64,000 nt of DNA from Arcanobacterium phocae (GTDB lineage Bacteria > Actinomycetota > Actinomycetes > Actinomycetales > Actinomycetaceae), in assembly GCF_900105865.1 (NCBI RefSeq), contig NZ_LT629804.1:1674001-1738000 (forward strand), given 5' to 3'. Positions within the stretch are counted from its first letter, which is position 1. The number at the start of each line of letters is the position of its first letter. The notes beneath the pieces are model-generated. The model saw nothing but the letters and a program-made list of their open reading frames with translations. It searched no databases and was not told the origin of the DNA. The translations under genes were made by a program, and so were the position numbers. This document shows positions 19,266 to 26,115 of the stretch, in pieces.

Positions 19266-19983
19266 TAATGATGCAATCGTAGTCTTCGGAGATATGGAAC
19301 TGGTCTGGTTCTGCCTGGCGAATCTGGGCTATTTCGATAGGTGACAGTGCTACTCCCCCGCTCGTTGTTCCGTCTGGGCGCAACGCGATAACAGTTAGAC
19401 CACCACTGTGCTGTGCACGCTCATAGGCTTGTTTGAGTTCGTTTGCCAGTGGCCGGTAGATCGAGTCACGGCGTAGTTCAAGATCGGTTATGTCGCGTTG
19501 AATAAGAACGACTTCTTCTTCGAGCTGAGATCGTTTTTCCACCAGCGATTTATTCAAAAATTCTCGACGGCCGAGTGCATCAGCACGCGTATTTTCTGCA
19601 TCCTCTAACTGTTGGAGGTAGTCGAATTCAGTTTCTTCCCGCTGGGCAAGTTGTTGCCTGTTCGTATCGATTTCGCTTTGTAACGTCAGAAGCTGGCGCG
19701 AATCCATACCAATGCCAGCATTGAGACGGGATTCCTTATCGACGACGACGACACGCAGTTCCTCACTACGCGCACTGGCCTCTTCGAGTGCTTGCTGGAT
19801 CTGAATCGTATTGTGCTCAACATCGAGAATCTCTCGTCCCACTGCTGCGATCATGTTCATCAATTCGCTGATCTCAGATCGCAACGGGTGCTGACTATCC
19901 TCACGGCGAAGCCGCGTGAGCTGAGAATCGAGGGTCACTACGTCAAGGAGTGATAATTGGTCTGCTCGAGGCGCGTAGTACAT
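19237..19983 (-). CDS. Coiled-coil protein of the C4 zinc-ribbon family, zinc site degenerate
   Basis: 248-aa protein. Residues ~10-185 are heptad-rich coiled coil (Glu/Gln/Leu-rich), then a small C-terminal domain. Actinobacterial relatives, normally encoded beside NIF3 genes as here, end with a C4 zinc ribbon (CxxC ... CxxC). In this protein the matching positions read ALRPDGTTSGG and EDYDCIIIRD: only one Cys remains of four, so zinc cannot be bound in the usual way. Function is unknown in the family. TAGGAT, 6 bases before the ATG, suggests a leaderless start in addition to possible cotranscription with the NIF3 gene 23 bp upstream. Overlaps yaaA tail-to-tail. Confidence 0.75.
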   Translation of the reverse strand: MYYAPRADQLSLLDVVTLDSQLTRLRREDSQHPLRSEISELMNMIAAVGREILDVEHNTIQIQQALEEASARSEELRVVVVDKESRLNAGIGMDSRQLLTLQSEIDTNRQQLAQREETEFDYLQQLEDAENTRADALGRREFLNKSLVEKRSQLEEEVVLIQRDITDLELRRDSIYRPLANELKQAYERAQHSGGLTVIALRPDGTTSGGVALSPIEIAQIRQAEPDQFHISEDYDCIIIRDRDFPLE

Positions 19984-20006
19984 GATGAGATCCTATCGGT
20001 AACTAG

Positions 20007-20807
20007 TTATAGACAAAGTGACCATGGATCGGTCACGAGAGTAGAAATATATGTCTCAATGCCATCAATACCAGATATTGCCTGAACCATTGCCGGCAGT
20101 ACCGGCCATTCGGAAGCAAAATGTGTCAATCCAATAAGTGAACATCCGCCAGCCCATAAATGATCAGATGCCGGATGATGGCGAAGATCCGCACAAATAT
20201 AAACATCAGCTTTGGCTTGGTTTGCCGTCGACAAAAATGAATCTCCCGATCCTGGGGAGACCGCAACCGTACGGACAATTTTTCCCGGGTCTCCGCCAAC
20301 GAGAATGCCTGGCGCTGTCTCTGGGATTAAGGCTTTAATTCGTTCGGCAAGCTCGCGAACTGACATCGTCATCGGTAATTCGCCTACTCGACCAATACCC
20401 AATTCTGGCTGGTTATCGTAGGGCTGGAGCGGGCGCATATTTTCCAAATTTAGCAGTGAGCCAAAAGCTACGGCCGAACCGGTAGCAGCTGCATCTGCAT
20501 TAGTGTGGGCAGCGAACAACGCACAGTTGTTTTTAATAAGCTTATGTACCCACGATCCCTTCGCCGTCGACGTCGCTACAGTCGATGTGCCACGCAGATA
20601 AAGTGGATGGTGAGTGATAAGCATATCTGCGCCACGCTCAATAGCTTCGTCTACTGTTGCTTGGCATGGATCTACTGCAAATCCAATGCGGGACACGGGT
20701 TCCTGAGGGTCTCCAACAACTAATCCAACACGATCCCAATCTTCAGCTAGCCGAGCGGGAAAAGCGCACTCCATCGTGGCCATAACATCTGCAACAGTGA
20801 TCGACAT
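20007..20807 (-). CDS. NIF3/DUF34 dinuclear-metal protein
   Basis: 266-aa member of the NIF3 (DUF34, YbgI) family, toroidal hexamers binding two metal ions; proposed roles include GTP cyclohydrolase I type 2 activity and metal handling, none firmly shown. Metal-ligand motifs are visible: ITHHPLYL (two His), AAHTNAD (His and Asp), and a late THFASEW (His/Glu). Both TAATGT (6 bases upstream) and a short GGAG lie before the ATG, so leaderless or leadered initiation is possible. First gene of a two-gene unit with the coiled-coil protein. Confidence 0.9.
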   Translation of the reverse strand: MSITVADVMATMECAFPARLAEDWDRVGLVVGDPQEPVSRIGFAVDPCQATVDEAIERGADMLITHHPLYLRGTSTVATSTAKGSWVHKLIKNNCALFAAHTNADAAATGSAVAFGSLLNLENMRPLQPYDNQPELGIGRVGELPMTMSVRELAERIKALIPETAPGILVGGDPGKIVRTVAVSPGSGDSFLSTANQAKADVYICADLRHHPASDHLWAGGCSLIGLTHFASEWPVLPAMVQAISGIDGIETYISTLVTDPWSLCL

Positions 20808-20844
20808 AACTCCACATTATCGTAAAAACTGGTTAAGAAAAAAT

Positions 20845-20878
20845 GGGGGGGGAACTACCAAGTAGGTAGTCCCCCCTA
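20845..20878 (-). terminator. Intrinsic terminator of the SQR operon
   Basis: On the minus strand GGGGGGACTACC pairs with GGTAGTTCCCCCC (one bulged base), followed by ATTTTTTCTT. It ends the two-gene unit at 20888-22530 just before the NIF3 promoter. Confidence 0.85.
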
Positions 20879-20887
20879 TAGGTTCTT

Positions 20888-21070
20888 TTAATGTTGCGGA
20901 TTGTGGCCCTTAATTACCATTCCCATAATTCTCGCGTTGAATGCGATGAAGCGCGGGATCTGGCGCAACACGCTCTGTCGAAAACTGAGAACCTTCCGAT
21001 CTGGCATGGGCGCTTTGGAAACGTCAAGGATTGGTTGAGCTGAGACGCTTTTTTCTGGTGTGTTATTCAT
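20888..21070 (-). CDS. Small 60-aa protein coupled to the SQR-like gene
   Basis: 60-aa protein of unknown function. The N-terminal half is polar (MNNTPEKSVSAQPILD), the C-terminal half is basic and amphipathic-hydrophobic (SFRQSVLRQIPRFIAFNARIMGMV), suggesting membrane-surface or partner binding. It begins 5 bp after the stop of the SQR-like gene, has GGAGTAACC upstream, and its own stop is followed at once by a strong terminator, so it is evidently a genuine second cistron rather than a chance reading frame. Confidence 0.65.
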   Translation of the reverse strand: MNNTPEKSVSAQPILDVSKAPMPDRKVLSFRQSVLRQIPRFIAFNARIMGMVIKGHNPQH

Positions 21071-21075
21071 AGTGG

Positions 21076-22530
21076 TTACTCCGGGATAAATGACCAGCCA
21101 AACTTGGCCTTTGCTTTATAAATGAACAGATAGTGGAGCATGAGTTTTACCCAATGCCCGTGCAAACCAATTTCGCCCTTGGTATGTTTCAGATCGCGCC
21201 CGGTTGGGTAACGATCGAAGTCTGGCACAATTGGACGCTGGGTCATCGCGGCGGCAGAACCCTTGAAGAGACCGGTTCCAGCTGACGCAACACAGGCTGC
21301 ACCCATATCTGCCATAGAGGCGCGTTGCGCTGGGGCCTTCGGGTCTTTCAACCGGTTGGCGATTGTCACTGCAACTGCCTTACCCATCGCCCCAGATGGC
21401 ATTCCGGTACGCGGTGGGGCTGGAGCGATTAGTGTGCCGTTCTTCGTCGTACGAGGCTTTGAGAGCTGATGCGGGGGCGCAAACGCAATGCCAACAGCGA
21501 AGATGTTGTCATAACCAGGAACTTGATACGTTGATGGCCAATCAGATGCTTTCCACTCTTCGTATGGTTTCTTGGTGTAGTCTGCATCGACTTTCATAAA
21601 GCCATTTGGCAAGAACATCTCTGATGTCTTGTCTTCGCCGTGACGCCCATAAGCTTTCAGACCTGCACCGCCGAACGGCGGCAACAGCATCGCAAAATCA
21701 TAATGAAGTTCATGACGCTCACCATCAAGCGTTTCATAGTAAATGGTATCTTCATCAATCTTGTGCGGATGTGCACCGGTAATCGGTAGCACCCCGCGCT
21801 CACGATACAGAGATTCAGTAAGAATTCGGGCGTCAGTCTTATAACCGTTCTCCAAGAAAGTCATGCCACCAATACCGAAATCACCTAGTTCAGCTTCATT
21901 AGTGAAGTAAATGATGTCTGCCTTATCTCGAACACCAGCTTGACGGACAGTGTGTTCAACGTTGAACGTGTATTCGAAAGCTGCTCCTTCACAGGTACAT
22001 GTACCGTGTCCAGTTCCGATGACGAGTGTTTGCCGCTGCCCCGCCTTCATTTTTGCAACGACTTTCTCGAGCTCTTTGGAAGCATGATCTGCGTGGTCTG
22101 CAGTACATACTGAAACAGTATTGCCAGCATCTGGCCCTAAACCTTCAGTAGCGCCGAAATTCAGCTTCGGACCCGTTGCGTTAATAACGAAGTCGTAGTA
22201 AATGTTTTCAGTTTGCCCACGACGCTGGTCAGATGTGTGCTCTACGGTAACAAATGGACGCGGATCTTCGCCTTTCCCATCAGGGTGCAATTCGGTTGCC
22301 CGTGCCTGCGTAAACTCAATCTTCTGCTTCTTGTACACCTTAGCGAGCGGGAAAAGAACTTTACTCTTTGGCATTTCCCCTGTTCCGACCCAAATATTTG
22401 ATGGGATCCAATTCCACAGCGAATTGGGTGAAACTACGTGGATAGAATGCTTCTTTCCGACTAGTCGTTTTAGATGGAGCGCAGCAGTGTGCCCCGAAAC
22501 GCCAGCGCCAAGTACAACGATCTTTGCCAT
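21076..22530 (-). CDS. Sulfide:quinone oxidoreductase-like FAD flavoprotein
   Basis: 484-aa flavoprotein of the SQR/NDH-2 superfamily. FAD Rossmann motif VVLGAGVSGHTAALHLK at the N-terminus, VINATGPKLNFGA, the second nucleotide-related stretch VIGTGHGTCTCEGAAFEY, and AVGIAFAPPHQ. The CTC Cys pair in the middle and a later Cys (GAACVAS) are candidates for the redox Cys that carry sulfide or polysulfide in SQRs; type and substrate are inferred, not proven. C-terminal WVKLMLHYLFIYKAK is amphipathic, fitting monotopic membrane attachment and quinone access. The ATG at 22530 follows GGAGGTAAAG. A 60-aa partner follows in the same unit; a YceI gene is divergent. Confidence 0.8.
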   Translation of the reverse strand: MAKIVVLGAGVSGHTAALHLKRLVGKKHSIHVVSPNSLWNWIPSNIWVGTGEMPKSKVLFPLAKVYKKQKIEFTQARATELHPDGKGEDPRPFVTVEHTSDQRRGQTENIYYDFVINATGPKLNFGATEGLGPDAGNTVSVCTADHADHASKELEKVVAKMKAGQRQTLVIGTGHGTCTCEGAAFEYTFNVEHTVRQAGVRDKADIIYFTNEAELGDFGIGGMTFLENGYKTDARILTESLYRERGVLPITGAHPHKIDEDTIYYETLDGERHELHYDFAMLLPPFGGAGLKAYGRHGEDKTSEMFLPNGFMKVDADYTKKPYEEWKASDWPSTYQVPGYDNIFAVGIAFAPPHQLSKPRTTKNGTLIAPAPPRTGMPSGAMGKAVAVTIANRLKDPKAPAQRASMADMGAACVASAGTGLFKGSAAAMTQRPIVPDFDRYPTGRDLKHTKGEIGLHGHWVKLMLHYLFIYKAKAKFGWSFIPE

Positions 22531-22608
22531 CTTTACCTCCAAATCAGTGTTGCCTCGGTCACCTCTAACCATACAACCATAAATCTTTTACGTAAACTTG
22601 GCTCTGCT

Positions 22609-22639
22609 ATTATACGGAATCGAGTTCAATACGCCTCAA
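22609..22639 (-). promoter_or_regulatory. Promoter of the SQR-like operon
   Basis: On the minus strand TTGAGG (22639-22634) and a perfect TATAAT (22614-22609) separated by 19 bp, giving a leader of about 70 nt before the start at 22530. Confidence 0.5.
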
Positions 22640-22648
22640 TTACATTAG

Positions 22649-22677
22649 TTGACTTTTCAATAGTTATGCATTAAATT
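22649..22677 (+). promoter_or_regulatory. Promoter of the YceI gene
   Basis: TTGACT and TAAATT separated by 17 bp in an AT-rich stretch; the leader is about 58 nt and carries AAGGA before the start at 22742. One of the best sigma-70-type promoters in the window. Confidence 0.65.
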
Positions 22678-22741
22678 ATATCTTGTTGGTACGAAACAAA
22701 ACTTTCGAATAGTAAAACTCGATTCTCATTAAGGACAACAT

Positions 22742-23290
22742 ATGACCACTCTTAAAGACCTCAACGGCAAGTTCATCATCGATTCCGCTCACTCCCGCCT
22801 TGGCTTCGTTGCCCGCCACGCAATGGTAACCAAAGTCCGTGGCAACTTCGACGAGTTCGAAGGATTTGCGGAGGGTGACGCTGCCGCACCAGAAAATGGT
22901 GTCATCGAAGTCAACATCAAGTCAGACTCAATCAACACTTCCAACTCGATGCGTGACAATCACCTTCGCTCCGATGACTTCTTCGGCTCTGACACCTACC
23001 CAACTATTACTTTCCGCTCAACCGATATCAAGGTTGTTGATGATGAGAAAGTTGAAATTACTGGTGATTTCACCATCCGCGGCACAACAAAGTCAATCAC
23101 CATTCCATTCGAATTCGGCGGCGCAATTGTTGACCACGAGGGCAAGCTCCGTGTTGGCTTCGAAGGCGCCACAGACATCTCCCGCAAAGACTTCGGCATC
23201 ACCTGGAACGGCGCACTCGAAGCTGGCGGCGTCATGGTTTCCGACAAGATCAAGCTTGAGCTTGAGCTCGCTTTGGTTAAAGAAGCCTGA
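22742..23290 (+). CDS. YceI family lipid/isoprenoid-binding protein
   Basis: 182-aa lipocalin-like beta-barrel of the YceI family, which binds polyprenyl chains such as quinones. Family features: IDSAHSRLGFVARHAMVTKVRG at the start (split: DSAHSRLGF and VRGNFDEFEG), NSMRDNHLRSDDFF in the middle, TFRSTDI and FTIRGTTKSI late. No signal peptide, so it is predicted cytosolic. Strong promoter upstream and terminator downstream make it a single-gene unit. Adjacent to a quinone-reductase-like gene, which fits a quinone-related role (inference). Confidence 0.9.
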   Translation: MTTLKDLNGKFIIDSAHSRLGFVARHAMVTKVRGNFDEFEGFAEGDAAAPENGVIEVNIKSDSINTSNSMRDNHLRSDDFFGSDTYPTITFRSTDIKVVDDEKVEITGDFTIRGTTKSITIPFEFGGAIVDHEGKLRVGFEGATDISRKDFGITWNGALEAGGVMVSDKIKLELELALVKEA

Positions 23291-23323
23291 GCTACTGTTT
23301 TAAAAATACGAAAATGACGACGT

Positions 23324-23347
23324 TGGGGCGCCATAACGGCGCCCCAC
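23324..23347 (+). terminator. Hairpin after the YceI gene
   Basis: TGGGGCGCC and GGCGCCCCA form a 9-bp GC-rich stem with a 5-base loop; only a weak T-tract follows. Confidence 0.65.
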
Positions 23348-23381
23348 TCGTCTAGTACGTCCTTCGAAAGGCCTTATCGTC

Positions 23382-24584
23382 ATGTCCATGCAATTCGGCG
23401 TATTTTCCGTCTCTGATATCACAACTGATCCCACAACAGGCAAAACTCCATCCGAACACGAGCGAATTAAAGCAGCAGTAGAAATCGCCCAGCACGTCGA
23501 AGACGCTGGCTTGGACGTTTATGCCATCGGCGAACATCATAATCCGCCGTTCTTCTCTTCTTCTCCAACAACTATTCTCGGCTATATTGCTGCTTCAACG
23601 AAGAAAATTACGTTATCGACGTCGACAACCTTGATCACCACTAACGATCCGGTCAAAATCGCTGAAGATTACGCAATGTTGCAGCACCTTGCCGATGGCC
23701 GTGTTGATCTGATGATGGGCCGTGGTAACACCGGACCGGTCTATCCTTGGTTCGGCCAAGATATCCGGCAAGGCATTCCGCTCGCCGTCGAAAACTACGG
23801 TCTTCTGCGCCAGCTATGGGACAACTACGAAGTGAACTGGGAAGGAAAATTCCGCACTCCGCTACGCGGATTCACATCTACCCCGCGCCCCCTAGACAAT
23901 GTTGCTCCGTTCGTCTGGCATGGCTCCATTCGTTCCCCCGAAATCGCTGAACTCGCAGCATATTATGGCGATGGCTTCTTCCATAACAATATCTTCTGGC
24001 CAATGAGCCACACCAAGCGCATGATCGCGTTATATCGTCAGCGTTATGCGCACTACGGGCACGGTACCGCACAGCAAGCAATCGTTGGCTTGGGTGGACA
24101 ATTCTACATGGCGAAAGATTCCCAAACTGCTAAGCAGGAATTCCGTCCATACTTTGACAATGCTCCAGTCTACGGCCACGGTCCAACCATGGAAGAGTTC
24201 ACATCGCAGACCCCGCTCACCGTTGGCTCGCCACAAGAAGTCATCGATCGCACGCTGGGCTTCCGTGAGCATGTGGGCGATTATCAACGCCAGCTATTCC
24301 TTATCGATCATGCTGGTTTGCCACTGGCAAAGGTCCATGAGCAGATCGACTATCTCGGTGAAATTGTCCCAGTGCTACGCAAGGAGTTCGACGCAATGCG
24401 CAAGCCAGGCGTACCAGATGCACCAACACATGCCGCTCGAGTAGCTGCACGCGGTCCTATCAAGCTTGACAGTAACGGCCAAGCAGTAGTTGACGACGTT
24501 ACCGGTGGCTCATTTTACGAGCAACAAGATAACGACGACGCAGCGGTTCGCCATGCGGACAACCTCATTAACCCCCAAAAGTAA
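23382..24584 (+). CDS. Luciferase-like flavin monooxygenase, CE1758 family
   Basis: 400-aa bacterial luciferase-like (LLM) monooxygenase using reduced FMN. TIM-barrel features: IGEHHNPPFFSSSP, LSTSTTLITTNDPVKIAEDYA, DLMMGRGNTGPVYPW and AYYGDGFFHNN. The sequence and the pairing with an FMN reductase just downstream match the actinobacterial CE1758 (LLM) / CE1759 (FMN reductase) duo. Native substrate unknown. GAAAGG lies upstream; an ATG two codons in (23388) is an alternative start. Twelve bases separate its stop from the reductase gene. Confidence 0.9.
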   Translation: MSMQFGVFSVSDITTDPTTGKTPSEHERIKAAVEIAQHVEDAGLDVYAIGEHHNPPFFSSSPTTILGYIAASTKKITLSTSTTLITTNDPVKIAEDYAMLQHLADGRVDLMMGRGNTGPVYPWFGQDIRQGIPLAVENYGLLRQLWDNYEVNWEGKFRTPLRGFTSTPRPLDNVAPFVWHGSIRSPEIAELAAYYGDGFFHNNIFWPMSHTKRMIALYRQRYAHYGHGTAQQAIVGLGGQFYMAKDSQTAKQEFRPYFDNAPVYGHGPTMEEFTSQTPLTVGSPQEVIDRTLGFREHVGDYQRQLFLIDHAGLPLAKVHEQIDYLGEIVPVLRKEFDAMRKPGVPDAPTHAARVAARGPIKLDSNGQAVVDDVTGGSFYEQQDNDDAAVRHADNLINPQK

Positions 24585-24596
24585 GAAGGAATACTA

Positions 24597-25232
24597 GTGA
24601 AAGTTGTTGTCGTTTCAGCTTCGCTCTCAGAGTCTTCAACTACAAGCACACTTGGGCGAAAACTCGCGCAAGCCACTGTCAACGCCGCGACGAATGCAAC
24701 ATTTTCGATTATCGAGCTACGCCATGCGGCAGTCGCGGTGACGAACGCCGTGCTCACTGGATTCCCATCGCCTGAGCTGGAAGCAGTGTTCGACGACGTC
24801 GCCCAGGCAGACGCAATCATCGCAGTAACTCCAGCTTATAACGCTTCGTATTCCGGGCTGTTCAAACTCTTCTTCGATGTGTTACCGGAAGATACGCTAA
24901 AAGGTAAGCCTGTGGCGATTGGAGTCACCGGTGGCACACCACGCCATTCATTGGTGACAGAACATGCAGTTCGGCCGCTATTTAGCTATCTACACGCCGT
25001 TGTTGCGCCAACAGCAGTATATGCCGCCACTGAAGACTTTGGCGTGGCGGCGTACGATTCAGATGGTCATGATGGCTCTGCGCTCGAACGCCGTATCAAT
25101 CGGACTGGACAAGAACTGGCCAAGCTGGCGGATATCGCGGATAACAGTGCTAAGCCGCAAGCAACAAAATCGGATGACACTGATGACGCCACTTCGTTGT
25201 TCGCTGATTTCGCCCCATTCGATCAAATGTAA
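24597..25232 (+). CDS. NADPH-dependent FMN reductase, CE1759 family
   Basis: 211-aa flavodoxin-like reductase that should supply FMNH2 to the preceding monooxygenase. SASLSESSTTS near the start is the FMN phosphate loop, ITPAYNASYSGLFKLFFD (as VTPAYNASYSG and LFKLFFD) is the isoalloxazine/ribityl region, and GVTGGTPRHS follows. The last ~30 residues are Asp/Thr-rich and probably disordered. GTG start with AGAAGGA upstream. Second cistron of the pair, closed by a perfect hairpin terminator. Confidence 0.88.
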   Translation: MKVVVVSASLSESSTTSTLGRKLAQATVNAATNATFSIIELRHAAVAVTNAVLTGFPSPELEAVFDDVAQADAIIAVTPAYNASYSGLFKLFFDVLPEDTLKGKPVAIGVTGGTPRHSLVTEHAVRPLFSYLHAVVAPTAVYAATEDFGVAAYDSDGHDGSALERRINRTGQELAKLADIADNSAKPQATKSDDTDDATSLFADFAPFDQM

Positions 25233-25243
25233 TCGTATAAATA

Positions 25244-25279
25244 AATAGGAGGCTCACCCAAACGGGTGAGCCTCCTATT
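25244..25279. terminator. Terminator between FMN reductase and tRNA-Val
   Basis: AATAGGAGGCTCACCC and GGGTGAGCCTCCTATT form a perfect 16-bp stem with a 4-base loop; an A/T-rich flank lies on both sides so it can act for both the plus-strand operon and the minus-strand tRNA. Confidence 0.85.
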
Positions 25280-25281
25280 GT

Positions 25282-25357
25282 TGGTGGACCCTACCGGACT
25301 CGAACCGATGACACACGCGGTGTAAACGCGTTGCTCTACCAACTGAGCTAAGAGTCC
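25282..25357 (-). tRNA. tRNA-Val (UAC)
   Basis: 76 nt including an encoded CCA end. Acceptor GGACTCT pairs with AGGGTCC; D arm TTAGCTCAGTTGGTAGAGC; anticodon stem ACGCG/CGCGT with loop TTTACAC giving anticodon TAC; T arm ends GGTTCGAGTCC. Confidence 0.95.
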
Positions 25358-25401
25358 GAGAGATAGCTTAGCCCGGATACGGACCTATGTCAAAATCAAA
25401 A

Positions 25402-25815
25402 TTAACGAGAACGCGAAACTGTGATGCGGTACGCAGTCCAGTGAGAGCCAATCCCCATTGAACTAGTAACGGACATGCCCGCAGTCGTGGCCGCATCATT
25501 AACAATATCTGTTGGTACATGTAGCTTTTCCCGGGGAGCTGGAACCACGAGCCACACAACAGAAAGGTCGGAATCTAGCGACGCAGCTACATCAACGAGG
25601 TAATCAGTCAGATCATCTACATCACCATCATCGGAACGCCACCATGCCAGGACACCGTCGGCTACACCTCGATAATCTTCATCTTCAAGTTCAATACCTG
25701 TGGCGGTTTCGATAGCTTCACGTAGTTCGAATGCGACGTCGTCGTCATAACCGAACTCTTGAACAATCGCTCCTTGACCAAAACCGTATGCCTTGCCGGC
25801 AGTAGACCCGGACAC
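25402..25815 (-). CDS. DUF3052 family protein
   Basis: 137-aa acidic soluble protein. The motif GFGQGAIVQEFGYDDDVD-like (here GFGQGAIVQEFGYDDDV) near the N-terminus and the Trp-containing LAWWRSDDGD are characteristic of DUF3052, which in actinobacteria is encoded divergently beside aceE. Function unknown. GTG start with GGAAGG upstream. The 300-bp region shared with aceE contains two inverted repeats. Confidence 0.87.
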   Translation of the reverse strand: MSGSTAGKAYGFGQGAIVQEFGYDDDVAFELREAIETATGIELEDEDYRGVADGVLAWWRSDDGDVDDLTDYLVDVAASLDSDLSVVWLVVPAPREKLHVPTDIVNDAATTAGMSVTSSMGIGSHWTAYRITVSRSR

Positions 25816-25856
25816 CGGACCTTCCTTTCATGTGGTGGCTGTAAAGCCTGGGGAAA

Positions 25857-25872
25857 ACATACAGATGTATGT
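25857..25872. repeat. Inverted repeat in the DUF3052-aceE intergenic region
   Basis: ACATAC-AGAT-GTATGT, a perfect 6+4+6 palindrome about 42 bp upstream of the DUF3052 start; operator-like, regulator unknown. Confidence 0.45.
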
Positions 25873-25973
25873 CCAGTCACCATTCTAGGCAAGTCTTTAC
25901 CCTCAGCGCATCTCCACACACACAGGAATTAAGGGCGCAAGTTCCGACTAATCGGGCTACCATCTGACCTAAG

Positions 25974-25991
25974 TGTGGTATTCGAACCACA
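25974..25991. repeat. Inverted repeat upstream of aceE
   Basis: TGTGGT-ATTCGA-ACCACA, perfect 6-bp arms, 125 bp before the aceE start. It resembles, but does not equal, the TGTGA-N6-TCACA site of CRP/GlxR-type regulators. The rest of the 25816-26115 interval holds only promoter-like AT-rich DNA and the aceE ribosome binding site; I see no gene in it. Confidence 0.45.
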
Positions 25992-26115
25992 ATTATCGTT
26001 CATACATAGGACTGAATGCCTATTTCGCGGTAGATTAAAAGTAGCGCATCGAAGCACTAGGACTCGCAAATGTCTACTGCGAAGATGCAAGTTAACAACT
26101 AGCGAGGGAGATGGC

